A DNA stretch of 64,000 nt from Nepenthes gracilis (GCA_033239525.1 BSYO01000014.1:10586021-10650020), one strand, 5' to 3'. Shown: positions 1 through 12,592, numbered from the stretch's first letter. The notes: a model not told the origin generated them from the sequence alone. Program-made: numbers and translations.

Positions 1-1383
1 GCCGTGTAGTTACATACATGTACCGGGTTGTAGTCATTATATTTAGATTTGGAAATTAGATTTTTTGGCCAACTTCCGACGAGAAAATATTTGTTATTTG
101 GAAATCTTTTTTCGCTGGGAGGAAAGGTTTGGAATAGTAACAATTTCTATTTAGATAATTTGATTTGATCTTAGAATATATTCAGACGTCCTAATATATT
201 TGACAAACTTAAGGATTATATTTAAAGTCACGGGTGACAAATAATAGCAAGCAACATTATCCACGGGTACAAAGTACATGAATGGTCATACATGCTGGCC
301 TAAATTGTATTTTATTTTGTCTAAGGTTATCGAGATTATGTGTAATCCTTCCTCAAGATAGTTTTTAAATAATCAAAATTTAAACTTATTGCATAATTTC
401 TATTGGACTTTGATTTGGATTTAAAATTTACCAATTTTGCCCACAGTTAGGTCATGGTATGTCTCGTATAATGATTTTGATTATATATTTTGATTCGAAC
501 CTTTGGAATATCTGTCGCGATACTGCTTCGATTTCTGCGCATGCTATTGGATCATCTAACTATTGGATTTTGCCCCGAATTACAAGCTGATTGGGTATCA
601 GATTTGAACTTGTACTTGGACTTAACTCGATTGGACATCGACTTTAGAATTAGTTTGGATCACATTTATTTTGTTTATATATATATATATATTTATATAT
701 ACGTCCTAATGAGGATTGTTTTCAAAATTTGGATATTTGTTTTAGATTTGGATATTTATTTTGAGTAGAGACTACCATTGAATTTTGAATTTTAGATTTT
801 AAATTTTAGATTTTTATTGGATTTATTTTATCGGCGATTTAGATTTATCCTATCATTTGAACGGATTATTATCCATTTGATATTTTCTTTGATTTATTGG
901 ACTCTTTTTATTTAAATATGATACTTGTTGAGTATTAGGCTCACTTTTCTTATTTTATCCCTTCAAAGTAGAAGATTTGGATGTATTTTAGGAGTAAAGA
1001 TGTAATTGGTCAGATAATTTGAAGAGTTTCAGTTTTATTATGGTTTAAATTGATGTTTGATATATCTGGATTATGAAGTTGGCGGATATGGGCATATTAT
1101 TATATATTGAGAAATTTGAATATTATGTTATGTTTGATTATGATTTTTGGGTCGGATTATTATCTCCCTTATGATGATGGTAGAGCAGGTCATATATATT
1201 TAATTTGGACGATTGTTTAATGAGGTAATATGTAAATTTTGATTTATCGGGTCCTGTATATTTTGGTTTGTCATATCCAAATTTTGAGATTTAGTGTTAT
1301 TTGTTTAAAATTATTTAGGATTATAAATTTTAGGAATTATAATTAATTATTCAAATTGACTTATTTGGTTCGAATTTGTGACA
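1..1383 (+). repeat. 3' part of a Ty3/gypsy LTR (family E), cut by the window edge
   Basis: The whole stretch aligns in order with 18350-19760 on the same strand and, reversed, with 22277-23320 and 29446-30470. Shared landmarks are the TTGTTATTTGGAAA block near 90, the TAACCCTTCCTC-like block near 345, the TA-rich run near 680, and the GTATTAGGCTCA block near 930. It ends TTTGTGACA at 1383, the same terminus seen reversed as TGTCACGAA at 22277. This is the end of a plus-oriented LTR whose start lies left of the window. What follows at 1384 shows no primer-binding site, so it is a 3' LTR or a solo LTR. Confidence 0.8.
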
Positions 1384-4300
1384 GTATATCAGCAATATCT
1401 TCTCCTCCAAGGATGACATACCAATAAATAGTATCCAAGGCAGCTTGGGATAGAAAATTACCAATCTTATGAAACTTGGTCGTATGTTCTTTTACTAGAT
1501 CAAATTGGAATTTAGTCATAGTAAGTTTATTATTAGAAATCCAACAAGAAAAGGTGGTATTAATGTTATCTCACCTATTTGGTAAAACCTAATCATTGGA
1601 AACCTTTATGAAGAAGAATATGTCCTTTCAATTCTTTATTAAGTTAGAGTTTTCTTAATTTATTTTGAACACCTTTCCTAGATTCAAAGAAATTTCATCG
1701 CTTTCTTGCTTAAAGTACAAAATAATTTTGACCATTCTGGCATCTAGTGTAAGATCTTGATGCGAAAAAAGATACATAAAGTTACAATATATCTAGAGAC
1801 ATTAGAATGGAGACGGATGATTGGAATTTCCAAGAGCCTTCTATATTTCTATGAATTTCCTTGCTAGAGGAATTCAAAAGACATCCTTTAGATGCAATTC
1901 ACATACAATAATGAAGCTATATCTTGAGAGTTAGCTCTTTCTTTAGATGAATGGACATGAAAATGAATAGTGGAAGGAATATTATATATATCATAAATGT
2001 CTAGTATACCTTTTATAATCAGACAAGAAGTAATTTTAGCAATATTTTTCAAAGCGCTACCTAGAGCTATGAGAGATCAAAGGCTAAATGATTAGAGGAA
2101 TTACAAGATTGATTCTTTGAAGCAAAGTGAAGAAAAAGATGTAGCCAAGATTTAAAAAAAGAAGAGTGAATGACTTGGAATCTACAGAGAGCAATTGAGA
2201 TTGGAAATAAGGCATTTCGAATAGCGTTGCTAATTCAAAATAACATGTTGCATTCCCATCAAATGACCTGATAGTGGCACGTCTTTCTTTTAATTCACAA
2301 AACAAAACATTGTGTATTGAAATGAGTAAAAAAATGGTACGATTAACAAACCACCTATTGTAACATTAAATACGTTGTTAATGGGTCATTTCCATTACAG
2401 AAATAATAGCAACTATGACATCATTAAGCATGCTATTGAGATTACACTTCGGATGTTCAGCTTGCCTAAAAAATGATCCTAGTTTACTCTTATGATCTGA
2501 TATACTAAACATTTAGTTAATGATCCCAGTTTATCATAAGTTCAAATTGTCAAAAATTTAAATTATCAAAAATCTAAATTATTAGAAATTTAAACGGTTA
2601 AAAGTCTAAATTGTACAAAGGTCAAGCTGTCAAAGTACTCAATAGATAAATCTATATAAAGTTAGTATCCTAAGAATTCTAAAGTATTAGAATTGATAAT
2701 TGAAAGAAATTTTCCATTTAGATAGTTTTATTAGTTTAAACTTTTGACGGATTATAATATCATACGAATGAATATAAGCCCAAAATATAAAAGAAACAAA
2801 GTAAGAATCACGATCTGAATAAAAAAAAAAAAAAAAAGTTGTTCTTTTCATGGATGCGTTCATGTGCAAGATGTATTCTTATATGAAACATTTTAAATCA
2901 TTCAACTTGAAAATAAAAAAGAAAGGGTAAATCCCATGTAAAGAAGCAAAGTGTCCAGAAGGTTCACTACCTCTCCCCAATACAATATCCAGTTATTTGG
3001 CTTTGGCTAATACTATGACTTCAAAGATGTTGAAACATAAGAGTTAAGTGACATTGAACTGAATGATTTTCCAAACAAATAGGTAGAAACCTAGAGGCTC
3101 CACTACAGATGGTGAAGAGTATCAAAGGCAGCTAACCAGATGGGAGAGCGGTTTGGTTCAAAATATAATTTTTTCTATAAAAGAGATAACCAAGGTAGTC
3201 ATTAAAAACATTTCCTAAAGAAGCGCCAAAGCATCTAGATGAATTCTCTTCTCTTTAATCATTCTAGTGTAAGAAACTTCATTAGATTTTGAGACTTGAA
3301 ATTGAGATAAAGATCAAATGAGAATGTTTCCTTTTTATAGGAAAAGATGTGCTATAAAATGACCTGCATCAAAGCAAAGAAGAGCAATCTAATAGTCAGA
3401 GAATCACTGCAAAGATACAGAAAATCAAACATTAATTGATAAGATTTAACGACAATAAATATGTATTGATTAAGATTCTATTGGGAAGATACACTTAAAA
3501 GATGCTCAAAATAGACCACATGAATTCTCATCCTAACATATTCAAAACTTGAATTAAACCTCCGAGTATGGGGGCTAGTGTTACATATTGTTTAAAATGA
3601 GTTTGACCCAACACATTGATTTATGGGACCCACAAATAAAAAAACCCATTAAGAGGGATTGATCGACTGAATTGTTAGACATGAATTAGAATCAAATTCG
3701 ACTAAATATTGAATTACTGATTGGCAAAATGATTAGACTACTGAAAATACTAAAGATTAAGATATTGAATGATAGAATGACTAATTAAGATTGTTAATCT
3801 TGGCGAATGATTATATAAACCAAGGGATAAATAGTCGAATCAATTAAACAGCTAATACATTTAGTAAACAAATATTAACTCAGAGCATATAAAATAACTA
3901 GTTATTTGATTTCCAATCAGTGTAATGACTCAAAATGATTATTTTACATGTGGCAGTTAAATTATAAATTAACTTACTTCTCCTGAAACAAGAGAACACG
4001 CCAAAAAAAAGTAAATATGAAGCTCTTATCCTCAAAACACTTGAAAATCCCATAAATCATGGAGTCAAGCCCTCCAATTATTGACTTTCTTTTATTATCA
4101 ATTTTTGCCATTATCTTTCCATTTTTTTTAAAAAAAAATTTTTTAACTTAAACGTTGGAGAATATATCAGAGAATAGGTCCTACATTCTTTGATCTTTTA
4201 TTATACGTTGTGGTGTGTAGAATCTAAATATTAAGGCCTCAAAATCCAACCCAGCATATGCATAAAAAATGATACAATGTGTTCCAAAGACCCAATATCA

Positions 4301-5133
4301 ATGGACCAACTGGTTATGAAATCATATGGATAAGGTCTACTTATCTGCCTAACAAGAATGGGAGCCTAACAAGTTTGCTCAAAATCGGTCGATCCCGGAG
4401 CTATTTGTTCTTCCCTCTCAGTCAGCCTTTACCAGTAAAACAAATATATTTTTACATTCAAGATAAATACAAAATATGATATTCACTGATGGATAATACT
4501 TGAACTCACATACGGGAAGTTCATATAGAATCCAATGGAGACAACAATTGTGGTACGTCTATGATTGGCTCACTAACTTTCCAATGATCCACATTTCTTT
4601 GCTAATTCTACATAACTCGCACAAGTCAGTGAAATTAGAATAATAATTTGAGACATTTTAGTTGAGTATATAGAAATGAGTTAATTTATATAACCGTGCA
4701 TTTGGATATATTTAATTTGTAGTCATTTATAAATGAGATTATGAATTTATAATTTGACATAAATTTATAAAGCGGGATAATATATTCTTCATAAAAAATT
4801 GCTAAATGTTTAGTTTTGAGAGGCATGAATGACACTTAACAAAATCACGTGGACATAAACAACTCACAATTAATTAAAAAGTTAAATATTATTAATTGTA
4901 TCTATTTATATTGAGTATATATGTATATATATGAAGAACGAGTTATGAAATAATTATAAATTGATAAAATATCTAATAAAGCTATTTTAAAAAATATTAG
5001 AATGCAAAAAGAAAAAAACAAAAATATCATGGCCGCTTAAAATAAAAGTTAAAAACATACATAGATATTTTTTAAATATTTTTAAATAACATGATATTTA
5101 TTAATCAATTTAAACATATACAAATTTATTGAC

Positions 5134-5165
<32 letters not shown>

Positions 5166-5199
5166 ATAATCAAAGAGTGCTACGACAGGTTTAAAAGAG
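1384..5199. other. AT-rich stretch with no recognised gene
   Basis: No supported gene. The minus strand at 1385-1520 and 2084-2305 has short open stretches with coding-like composition but no family I recognise; they may be eroded retroelement. About 2535-2640 holds four to five imperfect copies of an 18-20 bp phrase built on AAATTGTCAAAAATTT. At 3568-3576 a G-run followed by CTAG precedes TGTTACA (3579), resembling a polypurine tract before a 3' LTR; no partner LTR was found. 5130-5161 is an (AAAT)n microsatellite. Confidence 0.5.
5130..5161. repeat. (AAAT)n microsatellite
   Basis: About seven uninterrupted copies of the tetranucleotide, seen directly, in AT-rich DNA. Confidence 0.9.
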
Positions 5200-5249
5200 T
5201 ACTCAATGAAACAAGGTAGTGGAAAAGAAGACAGAAGAGAAAGTAAGGA

Positions 5250-5445
5250 AAGATGTCGATGAACGGTAACGACGACTTTGGGCGATCGTGCGGTCACGTT
5301 TTCAGCACAGCCGCGCGTGCACAATCATTGCCCAAGGTGGTGGGGGACCGTTTCCGCTCACGTTTCGCAATTGCATTACGGGCGATCAACGGCGGCTGAG
5401 TTCGCATGTTCCAAAGCTCGGACCATGGTCCCCCAAAAGGGAGCA
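5250..5445. other. GC-rich island in AT-rich DNA
   Basis: Roughly 200 bp with many CpG dinucleotides and short palindromes, against very AT-rich flanks on both sides. The plus strand has a 69-codon open frame (5278-5487) that resembles no known protein and runs into AT-rich sequence. It could be the remains of a host promoter or 5' exon, or part of a transposon end. No function can be assigned. Confidence 0.4.
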
Positions 5446-6186
5446 TTTTATCTTTTAAAACAAATAAAATTATTTATTTATTTTTAATTTTAATCATTAA
5501 TTTTTAAATAAATAATTATAATTTAATTATTTTAAAATAATTAATTTTAAATAATTTAGAATAATTGTATTGGAATGTCTAAAATGATATTTAAATATAA
5601 ATATAAAATCTAAAATAAAAAATGCTATATTGATCTATTTATGTACAAATATGAATGCCTAAATTTAACATGTCTAGGGTGAGAAGCCAAATTTACATGG
5701 AACAAAAAAGACATCAATGTTTATTACATGTAGAATATTATTCAAAGATGATAAGGATAATGTTTATAGTTATCGCCAATATCTTATTAAAAAATAAAAA
5801 AATACATATACTAAAATAATTTTTTTTTAAAAAAATTAAAAGATATATATTATTTAATTAGCATCAACGGTTAATTCAAAGCAGTATAATGTATCATATA
5901 GTATCTTAGAAGGCATTTAAGTTTAGAATAATAATACAAACGGTTTAATTTAAATATTAAAAGGAAAATATAATATGATACTTTTAAAAACGATTTCTCT
6001 GCACATACGTAACAATCAATATTAAACATTACATTCCAAGCCGAAATTCCCTAATATCACAAAACAATTCTAAAATCAAATCTGCTTTGCAAATACTAAT
6101 TTAATGTGACATTTTATCCATCTTTACTTAGATTTTGGCGACAGAGAGATTGTAAGAGGTCCCGTGAAAGGGGAACACTTCAACGC
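5446..6186. other. AT-rich intergenic stretch
   Basis: Very AT-rich with A/T homopolymer runs; no gene or recognisable element seen. Its right part would be the 3' untranslated or downstream region of the putative minus-strand gene ending at 6187. Confidence 0.4.
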
Positions 6187-6580
6187 CTAAAATGGAGGAT
6201 CATCATTGAAAGGCACCGCAGTGGTGTCATCCCAGCTCACCATCATCCCAACATTATGGTTATTTTAGTGACCCTTTGAACACTCAAAGCCCTCAGAGTA
6301 TCAACTTTAATCCTCAAAGTAATTGTTTATTAATCAAAAGCAGTTCACATCCTTATGCATTCCTTTTATAAACTCAAAACTTTTAATCAGCAGCATTTAA
6401 AAATGACAAGCTGGTCACACAAGAGTAGGATAGAACAAACCTTTTTTTTACCTTTTAAGCCAAGACAATGGCTCTCTCAGTGACTTTTGGCTTTTGACCG
6501 CCACCAGCGGAGGCATCTTGTCCCCAACAATTGCTGACAGGTCAGGATTGACACTTGTCAGATGCGGGGAGCATCCATTC
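6187..6580 (-). CDS. Putative last two exons of an unidentified host gene
   Basis: Two exons on the minus strand fit plant splice rules and keep one frame. The first, 6580-6452 (129 nt), follows an acceptor ending CTAACAG and ends AAAAG before a GTAAAA donor. The second, 6235-6187 (49 nt), follows an acceptor ending GGTGAG and runs to a TAG stop. Joined phases agree (two bases AG plus C give serine). The predicted C-terminus is hydrophilic: the upstream exon includes DLSAIVGDKMPPL and SLREPLSWLK, and the tail is acidic, WDDTTAVPFNDDPPF. I do not recognise the family. A further candidate exon lies at 7135-7043 (31 codons, acceptor TTAAAG, donor GTAATA), but its phase does not match, so either an exon is missing or it is wrong. 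Copia D (8.2-13.1 kb) would sit upstream of these exons. This is inference from splice signals. Confidence 0.35.
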
Positions 6581-8162
6581 CTGTTAGCACTAGGCAGAAC
6601 AATTATGAGTCTCCATGATGATATTACACTAATGTTTAAATACTGTAACCCCATCACCACTAAAAATATTATGCTATTATGGAGACAGAGGAAGAGCATT
6701 GATAGGCCGAGAATTCAGGATTTTCAAGCTCTTAGGATAATTGGGTATTGCCTCGTTCTATCACTAAAGCAAAGGTTTGAAGAACTGAGAGCACTATGAC
6801 TAATTCCATGATTATTTATTACATGGGATGTGAGGCATATCGGAGAATCGGATTATCCAGAAATATATATGTCAAAATCAACATGATCGAATGCTAGACA
6901 AACAAACAGAAGCACCATGTTACCGGAAAGAACGTTTCCTATGAAAAAAAAGGGTTTAAATCCCTAACCTAATGAAGACAAACTGAATGAATGGAAGTAA
7001 ACTACGCGGTAGGAAGGTGTTGATCACAAAACAGAGTATTACTGATTTTGAGAAACCTCTGAATCCATTGACTATTCTCTTGAACCCAAGCACGGGCATC
7101 TCTGCATTATCCGGAAGAAGGTGACTGTATACAACCTTTAAGGCAGGACAGGAGGTACCCGCAGAAAAAAAAACCACTAAATGTAAAGAAAAACTAAGAG
7201 TCATCATCATCAAAGAAAATTGCTCTACAGCGCAGCAACTTATAAGATCCCTATTACTAAATCTGACATGGATATAATGAGCAAAAACAGAGCTGCACAA
7301 TTGCTTACCACGTGCCACAAATGACTTACGAATAGGAAGAATTTTAGAATAAAATGAGAAAACTAAATCCATACCAAAGGCATAGAGGCAAAATTCTTAA
7401 ATATAATAACCTTTAATGTATGCTAACTATTAGACAGGGAAAGTATGTGTGAAACGATTGTAAGCACTTGGATTCTTGATAATTTTTCTTTCCCAATGCG
7501 TAAATAATATTGGGATTAAGTTGTGTTCCATTTTCTATTTTAAATATTTTTCTTTCCCATTGAGTATATAATATTGGGATTAAGTTTTGTTTCATTACGT
7601 TAATATCCAATGCCTATCTATATGATAATAACACATCTCAGTTCAGGCATCTTCACTATCTTACCTTCATGTCTCCGCAAGTATCCATACCATAACTGTA
7701 TTCATCCAGAGTAAAACTATCAGGAGCATAACAAATTTATATCATTGAGAAGTAGTATTGATTTTCAGAATCTCCCAGTGGCATTTTACCAACAATAAAA
7801 AAAAAACAGAGTTAAAAAATTTTCTAAGTAGGGTCAAGTATATAACTCTATTACTGCCATTCAACTAATTTCAGCATAGCATTATCTAAAACAGGAGTAA
7901 TTTTAGAATTTTCTTTATCACCTCACTCAAAGTCTTCAGAAATCTCTTCCTTCCCATCTTCCTGCCTCTAGCCTTAATAAAATCATAAATTATCACTGGC
8001 ACTTCATTTTATTAGCTCCAACTGATTTACTACCTGAGTATAAAATTTCAGTGACTTCAAAGAACTAAAAGAAGATACAATAATGGAAAGCCGAAATTTG
8101 AAGAAAAAAAATTGGCGGGCAACGGGCTGCCTACTTGCCAAATTACAGGAACAGTTTTCACC
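6581..8162. other. Unassigned stretch, possibly intronic
   Basis: Moderately AT-rich, with one candidate minus-strand exon (7043-7135). A 55-60 bp phrase containing TTTTTCTTTCCCA and ATATTGGGATTAAGTT occurs twice in direct orientation near 7485-7525 and 7548-7588. Nothing else could be supported. Confidence 0.35.
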
Positions 8163-8792
8163 TGTTGGCGAATGGACGGCCAACTAATAGGGCACAATGA
8201 GCACTGTGAAATAGAGAGCAGAGAAGAGAAATGAATACCGAATTTTACATGGAAAACCCTTATGAATTAAGAAAAAAACCACGGGACACTAAATCCATTA
8301 AGAATCACTAAATATGAGAAGGTTACAGGAGGCGAAAATAAGAACAGAGCAAAGTAATCAAGATTCTCACACTTGTTTCTCTCACAGCTCTCTTTCTTTC
8401 TCTCCTCTGTTACACTCTTACACAATCTTAGCCGGTGTCTTCTCCTTCTTGCTATGTGCCAAGTGTACATATATATACACACACCTGTCAGCATAGCTCA
8501 GTAGTTGGTGCTCAACTTCCAAGGCCCGCCTGCATGCGCATGCTTGGTCTGCGGCGGCGCGTGCGCGTGCACGCTTGCCGGGTTGAACCTTTGGAGTCTC
8601 AAGAATGACTTCCATCAAACCCAATTTTTTGGGTATGAATCAAAGGGAAAAACCACGGCGCTTCACATTAGCAAGTTAACTACATCGTTGACTAAGAATT
8701 CACTAAATATGAGAAATGTTAGTTAACTTCGTTGAGCGGAAAGTTGAGTCAACAAAGTTGGCCGAAGCAAAGTAATCAAGATGAACTTCACA
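8163..8792 (-). repeat. Copia D 3' LTR
   Basis: Starts TGTTGGCG (plus strand) and matches 12607-13143 through several long identical blocks, for example AGGTTACAGGAGGCGAAAAT and TTAGCCGGTGTCTTCTCC. Beyond about 8690 it has no counterpart in the 5' copy, and a short phrase (CACTAAATATGAGAA) is repeated internally. The outer end is placed at about 8792 by the nearby purine tract; this boundary is uncertain. Confidence 0.75.
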
Positions 8793-8809
8793 CGGAAGTG
8801 ATTGCTTTC

Positions 8810-9326
8810 CCTCTCTATCATCCCCGACTGCAAAGATGCCTCATTCTTCCCTTTCGGTAGAATCTTTGTCATCATATCTGCCCCGTTCTCTTCAGTGCTG
8901 ACCTTGTCCAGTGACAGTAGACCATCATCAAGTATATTTCTTACCTAGTGATATCGCACATCAATGTGCTTTGATCTGGAATGAAATGAGGAGTTCTTAC
9001 ATAGATGAATGACACTCTGGCTATCACAGAGTATCACATCTCTTGTTCAATGCCCAACTTTTAAATGAACTCCTTCATCCACAACATTTTCTTGCAGGCC
9101 TCTGTCACTGCGATATACTCCGCTTCAGTAGTGGATAGCGCCACGCACTTCTACAACTTGGACTGCCAAGAGACTGCACCCCTGCAAATTTCACCAAGTA
9201 ACCTGAAGTAGACTTGTGTGAGTCTATGTCGCCGACCATATCAGCATCCGAGTAGCCCACTAGCTGGGGCTTCTCGCTTCCAAGACACAGGCACCTTTTG
9301 AAAGTTCCTCGGATGTATCTTAAAAT
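8810..9326 (-). pseudogene. Copia D RNase H domain, degraded
   Basis: The minus strand encodes recognisable copia RNase H pieces: GYSDADMVGDIDSHKSTSG near 9260-9200, then an ALSTTEAEYIAVTEA-like stretch near 9140-9105, then the terminal ADMMTKILPKG near 8880-8850. Several frame changes separate them. This is the C-terminal end of copia pol, followed by the polypurine tract and 3' LTR. Confidence 0.7.
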
Positions 9327-10445
9327 TCACTTCACTGCAGACCAGTGCTCCTTCCCTGACTTGGACAGAAACCAGCTAACTGTCCCAACAGCATGAGTTA
9401 TATCCGGTCTAGTGCACACCGAGGCATACATCAGGCTTCCCACAGCTGAGGAGTACAACACACCTCTCATGTATTTCTTCTCGTCATCTGAGGATGGATA
9501 TTGGCGAGTGCTTAACTTATGGTGGTTCGCCAATAGCGTGCTCACAGGCTTCGACTTGTCCATATTGAATCGTTGGAGCACCTTCTCAATATAGCTTTCT
9601 TGCGACAGCCACATTTTTCTTGCCTTTCGATCGCGTATAATTCTGGTTCCCAGAATTTGCTTCGCCGATCCAAGATCCTTCATAGCAAATGACCGCCCAA
9701 GCTACTCTTTCAAATCCTTTATCCGGGCACTGTTGCGTCCAACGATCAGCATGTCGTCCACGTATAGGAGAAGGATGACAAAATCATCATTAGAAAACCT
9801 CTGTACAAATACACAGTGGTCACGAGTAGTCCACCGGTATCCTTGACGGGCCATAACCAACTTGAACTTCTTGTACCACTGCCGAGGAGCTTGCTTCAGA
9901 CCATACAGACTTTTTCTCAGATGACAAACAAGTTGTTCCTTCCCCTTTGCCTCAAACCTCTCCACCTGTTACATGTAAATTTCTTCTTCAAATTCACCAT
10001 GGAGGAAAGCTGTCCGGACATTCATCTGCTCCACCTCAAGGTCCTAAATGGCCGCCAAGCCCAACACGACTCTTATGGAAGACATTTTTACCACTTGAGC
10101 AAAAATTTCACCAAAATCAACTCCTTTCCGTTGACCGAAACTTTTCACCACTAGCATCGCCTTATATCTCGGCTGCGTGGTGTTTTCGGGAGTCTTTAAT
10201 CGAAAGACTCACTTTTTCTTTAAGGCTCTCTTCCCCTTAGGAAGCTTGACTAGGTTGAATGTGTGATTTTCATAAAGAGAACACATCTCCTCCTTCATGG
10301 CTTCCAGCCACTTCTCCTTGTTCTCATCTTCCATAGCCTCTTCATAAGTTTCAGGCTCTCCGGCATCAGTGAGCATGATATACTCCTTTGGCGATAGGAC
10401 GGATGGACTTCCAGCGAGATCCTTGGCGGTTGAGAATGACTTCAT
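9327..10445 (-). pseudogene. Copia D reverse transcriptase, frameshifted
   Basis: Three minus-strand frames together cover a copia-type RT. 10445-10209 carries the N-terminal EKWLEAMKEEM block. 9965-9702 carries SLYGLKQAPRQWY and the catalytic LLYVDDMLIVG. 9683-9327 carries the C-terminal part with MKDLGSAKQILG and SYIEKVLQRF. The active-site DD pair is intact, but the enzyme is split by frameshifts and part of the palm is missing between 10209 and 9965. Confidence 0.85.
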
Positions 10446-10605
10446 TTCGACCCGAGAGTCATTATTTCTTCGACCGCCTCAGGACCATTGTCCTTATCTT
10501 CCAGAGGAACCGGACGGACAATTTCGACACTTACTTTGTCCGTCCGCTCACTGTCATACTTGGCCTTCCTGCCAATGTCTTCAATCGTCTCATTTTCAGC
10601 GAAGG

Positions 10606-11432
10606 TTACGTCCCTTGACCGGACGAGCCTTCTGGTAGCTGGATCATAGAATCGGTTCTCATCTTTCCGTAGCCCGAAGAATTGCGTTTTGTCAACTTTG
10701 TCATTTCGTCTCTTGGAACATGGACAAAGACTTTACATCCAAACACGCGCAGGTGATCATAAGATGGCCCATTGTTTGACCATATCTTCTCCGGCACTTC
10801 ACCCGTCAAGGGTTTACTGGGCGACCTATTTATAATGTAGGCCACCGTCTTCGGTGAGTGTGTTGGGAGCCATCCTCAAGTATACTCTTTCTAGAAGTGT
10901 GTAGTTCATTTGCTCAGCCACTCTATTCAACTGTGGCGTCTTTGGAGGAGTCTTCTGATGCCTAATACCACGTGACCGGTAATAGGAATCAAAAGGTCCC
11001 AAGCATTCGCCGCCGTTGTTGCTCTGGACGACCTTCAGTTTCTTCCCCGTCTGACGTTCCACAAGAGCATGAAATTGCTCAAATACACCGAGGACCTAGT
11101 CCTTAGACTTCAACAGATAAACCCACAGTTTTTAGGAAGAATCATCAATGAAAGAGACAAAATATTGAGCTCTACCGAATGATTTTTTTTTTGAATGGTC
11201 CACACACATCTGTGTGGATGAGTTCAAGCAGTTCTGCCTTAGGAGCGGATAAGTCTCCATGAAGCGAGACTCTCCTCTGTTTGCCAGCCAGGCAGTGAGG
11301 ACACATCATTAATCCGTCCTTAATCAAGCAGTTCCTGGCCAGATGATTCAGTCCGCGTTCACTCACCAGTAGTGCATTTACATACTCCGCTTTAATGTAG
11401 CCGGAGCACCTCTTTCCTCTCGCCACCACCAA
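10606..11432 (-). pseudogene. Copia D pre-integrase and integrase, catalytic Asp changed
   Basis: 11432-11172 holds the pre-integrase zinc region (H...CPHCLAGKQRR) and the first catalytic Asp in ELIHTDVCGP. 11062-10826 holds the second and third catalytic positions: the usual SDNGGE reads SNNGGE, so the second Asp is Asn, while the Glu in RVAEQMNYT is kept. 10845-10606 continues with MAYIINRSPSKPL and the VFGCKVFVHVP block. Frames shift between pieces and the interval 11172-11062 is degraded. Without the second Asp, strand transfer would not be expected. Confidence 0.8.
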
Positions 11433-11537
11433 GGAGCCTCTGGCAAGTTTCCACTCACCTTCACAGAAGGTGTTACAATAACCTTCATTATCCAGCCGAC
11501 TTGCTGAGATGATATTAAGCCTGATGTCAGGAACGTG

Positions 11538-11792
11538 TCAGACGTCCTTCAATATCAGATTCGTTCCATTATTGGTGGTCAGCACAATGTCACCATTGCC
11601 GACAATTTGGGACGTTTCTTCATTGCCCATCCTTATCGCTCCAAAGTTTCCTAGAGTGTAAGATGTGAACAACCCCCTTTTTGACGTAGCGTGCAAGGTA
11701 GCACCAGAGTCAATCACCCAGCCGGACTCCTCGTCCGTCAAGTTTGCCACGTGTTCTTCACATGTTACCAGGAGGTCGCCTCCTGTGACCAC
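11538..11792 (-). pseudogene. Copia D aspartic protease
   Basis: An 84-codon minus-strand frame contains the retroviral-type protease motif WVIDSGATLHAT, with the catalytic DSG, followed by IRMGNEETSQIVGNGDIVL and a terminal LILKDV typical of the end of the copia protease segment. It lies between gag and the pre-integrase domain as expected. The frame itself is open, but it is no longer fused to gag or integrase. Confidence 0.8.
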
Positions 11793-12571
11793 TAGACGGA
11801 GGACTTGTCCTCATTTCGTCCCTTTTCTCCTTTTTCTTTTCGGCAGTAGCTCATTTGAAGTCTTGATATGGCCCCTTTTGCCATAGTGATGACACAAGGT
11901 TTTGATAGGCACTCCGTCCCTTCTCTCCGGGCTTCAAGCCGAAGTTCCGTTCTGGAATGTAGTACTTCACTATGAGAAGACATCGAGGTCCCTTGTGACC
12001 GCCTTGACTTATTCATGAGTAGGGAGGCGACGACCTCGTCTAGTTTGAGAGTGTCTTTTTCAAACAGTAACGTGGTGACGATATGATTATAAGAAGCTGG
12101 CAGAGAGGCCAGCAATACCAATGCCTCATCCTCCTCCTTGATTACCTCATCAAGGGCGGACATCTGAGTTACAATCCGATTGAAGTCGTCCAAATGCTTC
12201 TCAAAGATGCCACCTTCTGACAACCGCAGGTCATAGAATTGTTTCTTAATATGGAGTCTGGTTGTCAAGCATTTGGACTTGTATTGGCTTTCAAGCTTCT
12301 CCCACACCTCTACCGGATCAGTCAGGCTAAGGGCCTCCTGGAGCATGTTGTCCACTAGACACAGTCTAATAGTACAATTCGCAAGATCTCGTTTATTTTG
12401 TCAGTTCTCTTCTAATAGGTTTTCCGGCTTATCTTCCTTCTTCCTTAGTGCTTTGATTGTTCCTTCTCTCGTTAAGATATTCTTCACCATCTATTGCAAG
12501 AGGATGAAATTGCCCTGTCCATTCAACTGTTCTACACTGAATGGTAAGTTCTTTGAGGATGATGACGTCAT
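11792..12571 (-). pseudogene. Copia D gag (UBN2-type), interrupted
   Basis: Gag starts shortly after the primer site, with an ATG at plus 12569-12571 and then FSVEQLNGQGNF. Stops follow within the first 40 to 60 codons. The main frame, 12355-11792, has LEKLESQYKSKCLTTRLHIK-like copia gag sequence, then SLPASYNHIVTTLL and DEVVASLLMNKSRR. The zinc knuckle near 11890-11850 is degraded: it keeps HYGKRGHIKT but lacks the last cysteine. Confidence 0.8.
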
Positions 12572-12592
12572 TCGGACGGAGTTGTCAACCTC

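Noticed and set aside
8489..8522. tRNA-like phrase (AGCATAGCTCAGTAGTTGG) inside the copia D 3' LTR
   Set aside because: It resembles a D-arm/A-box but no anticodon stem, T-arm or acceptor pairing follows, and the matching place in the other LTR has lost it.
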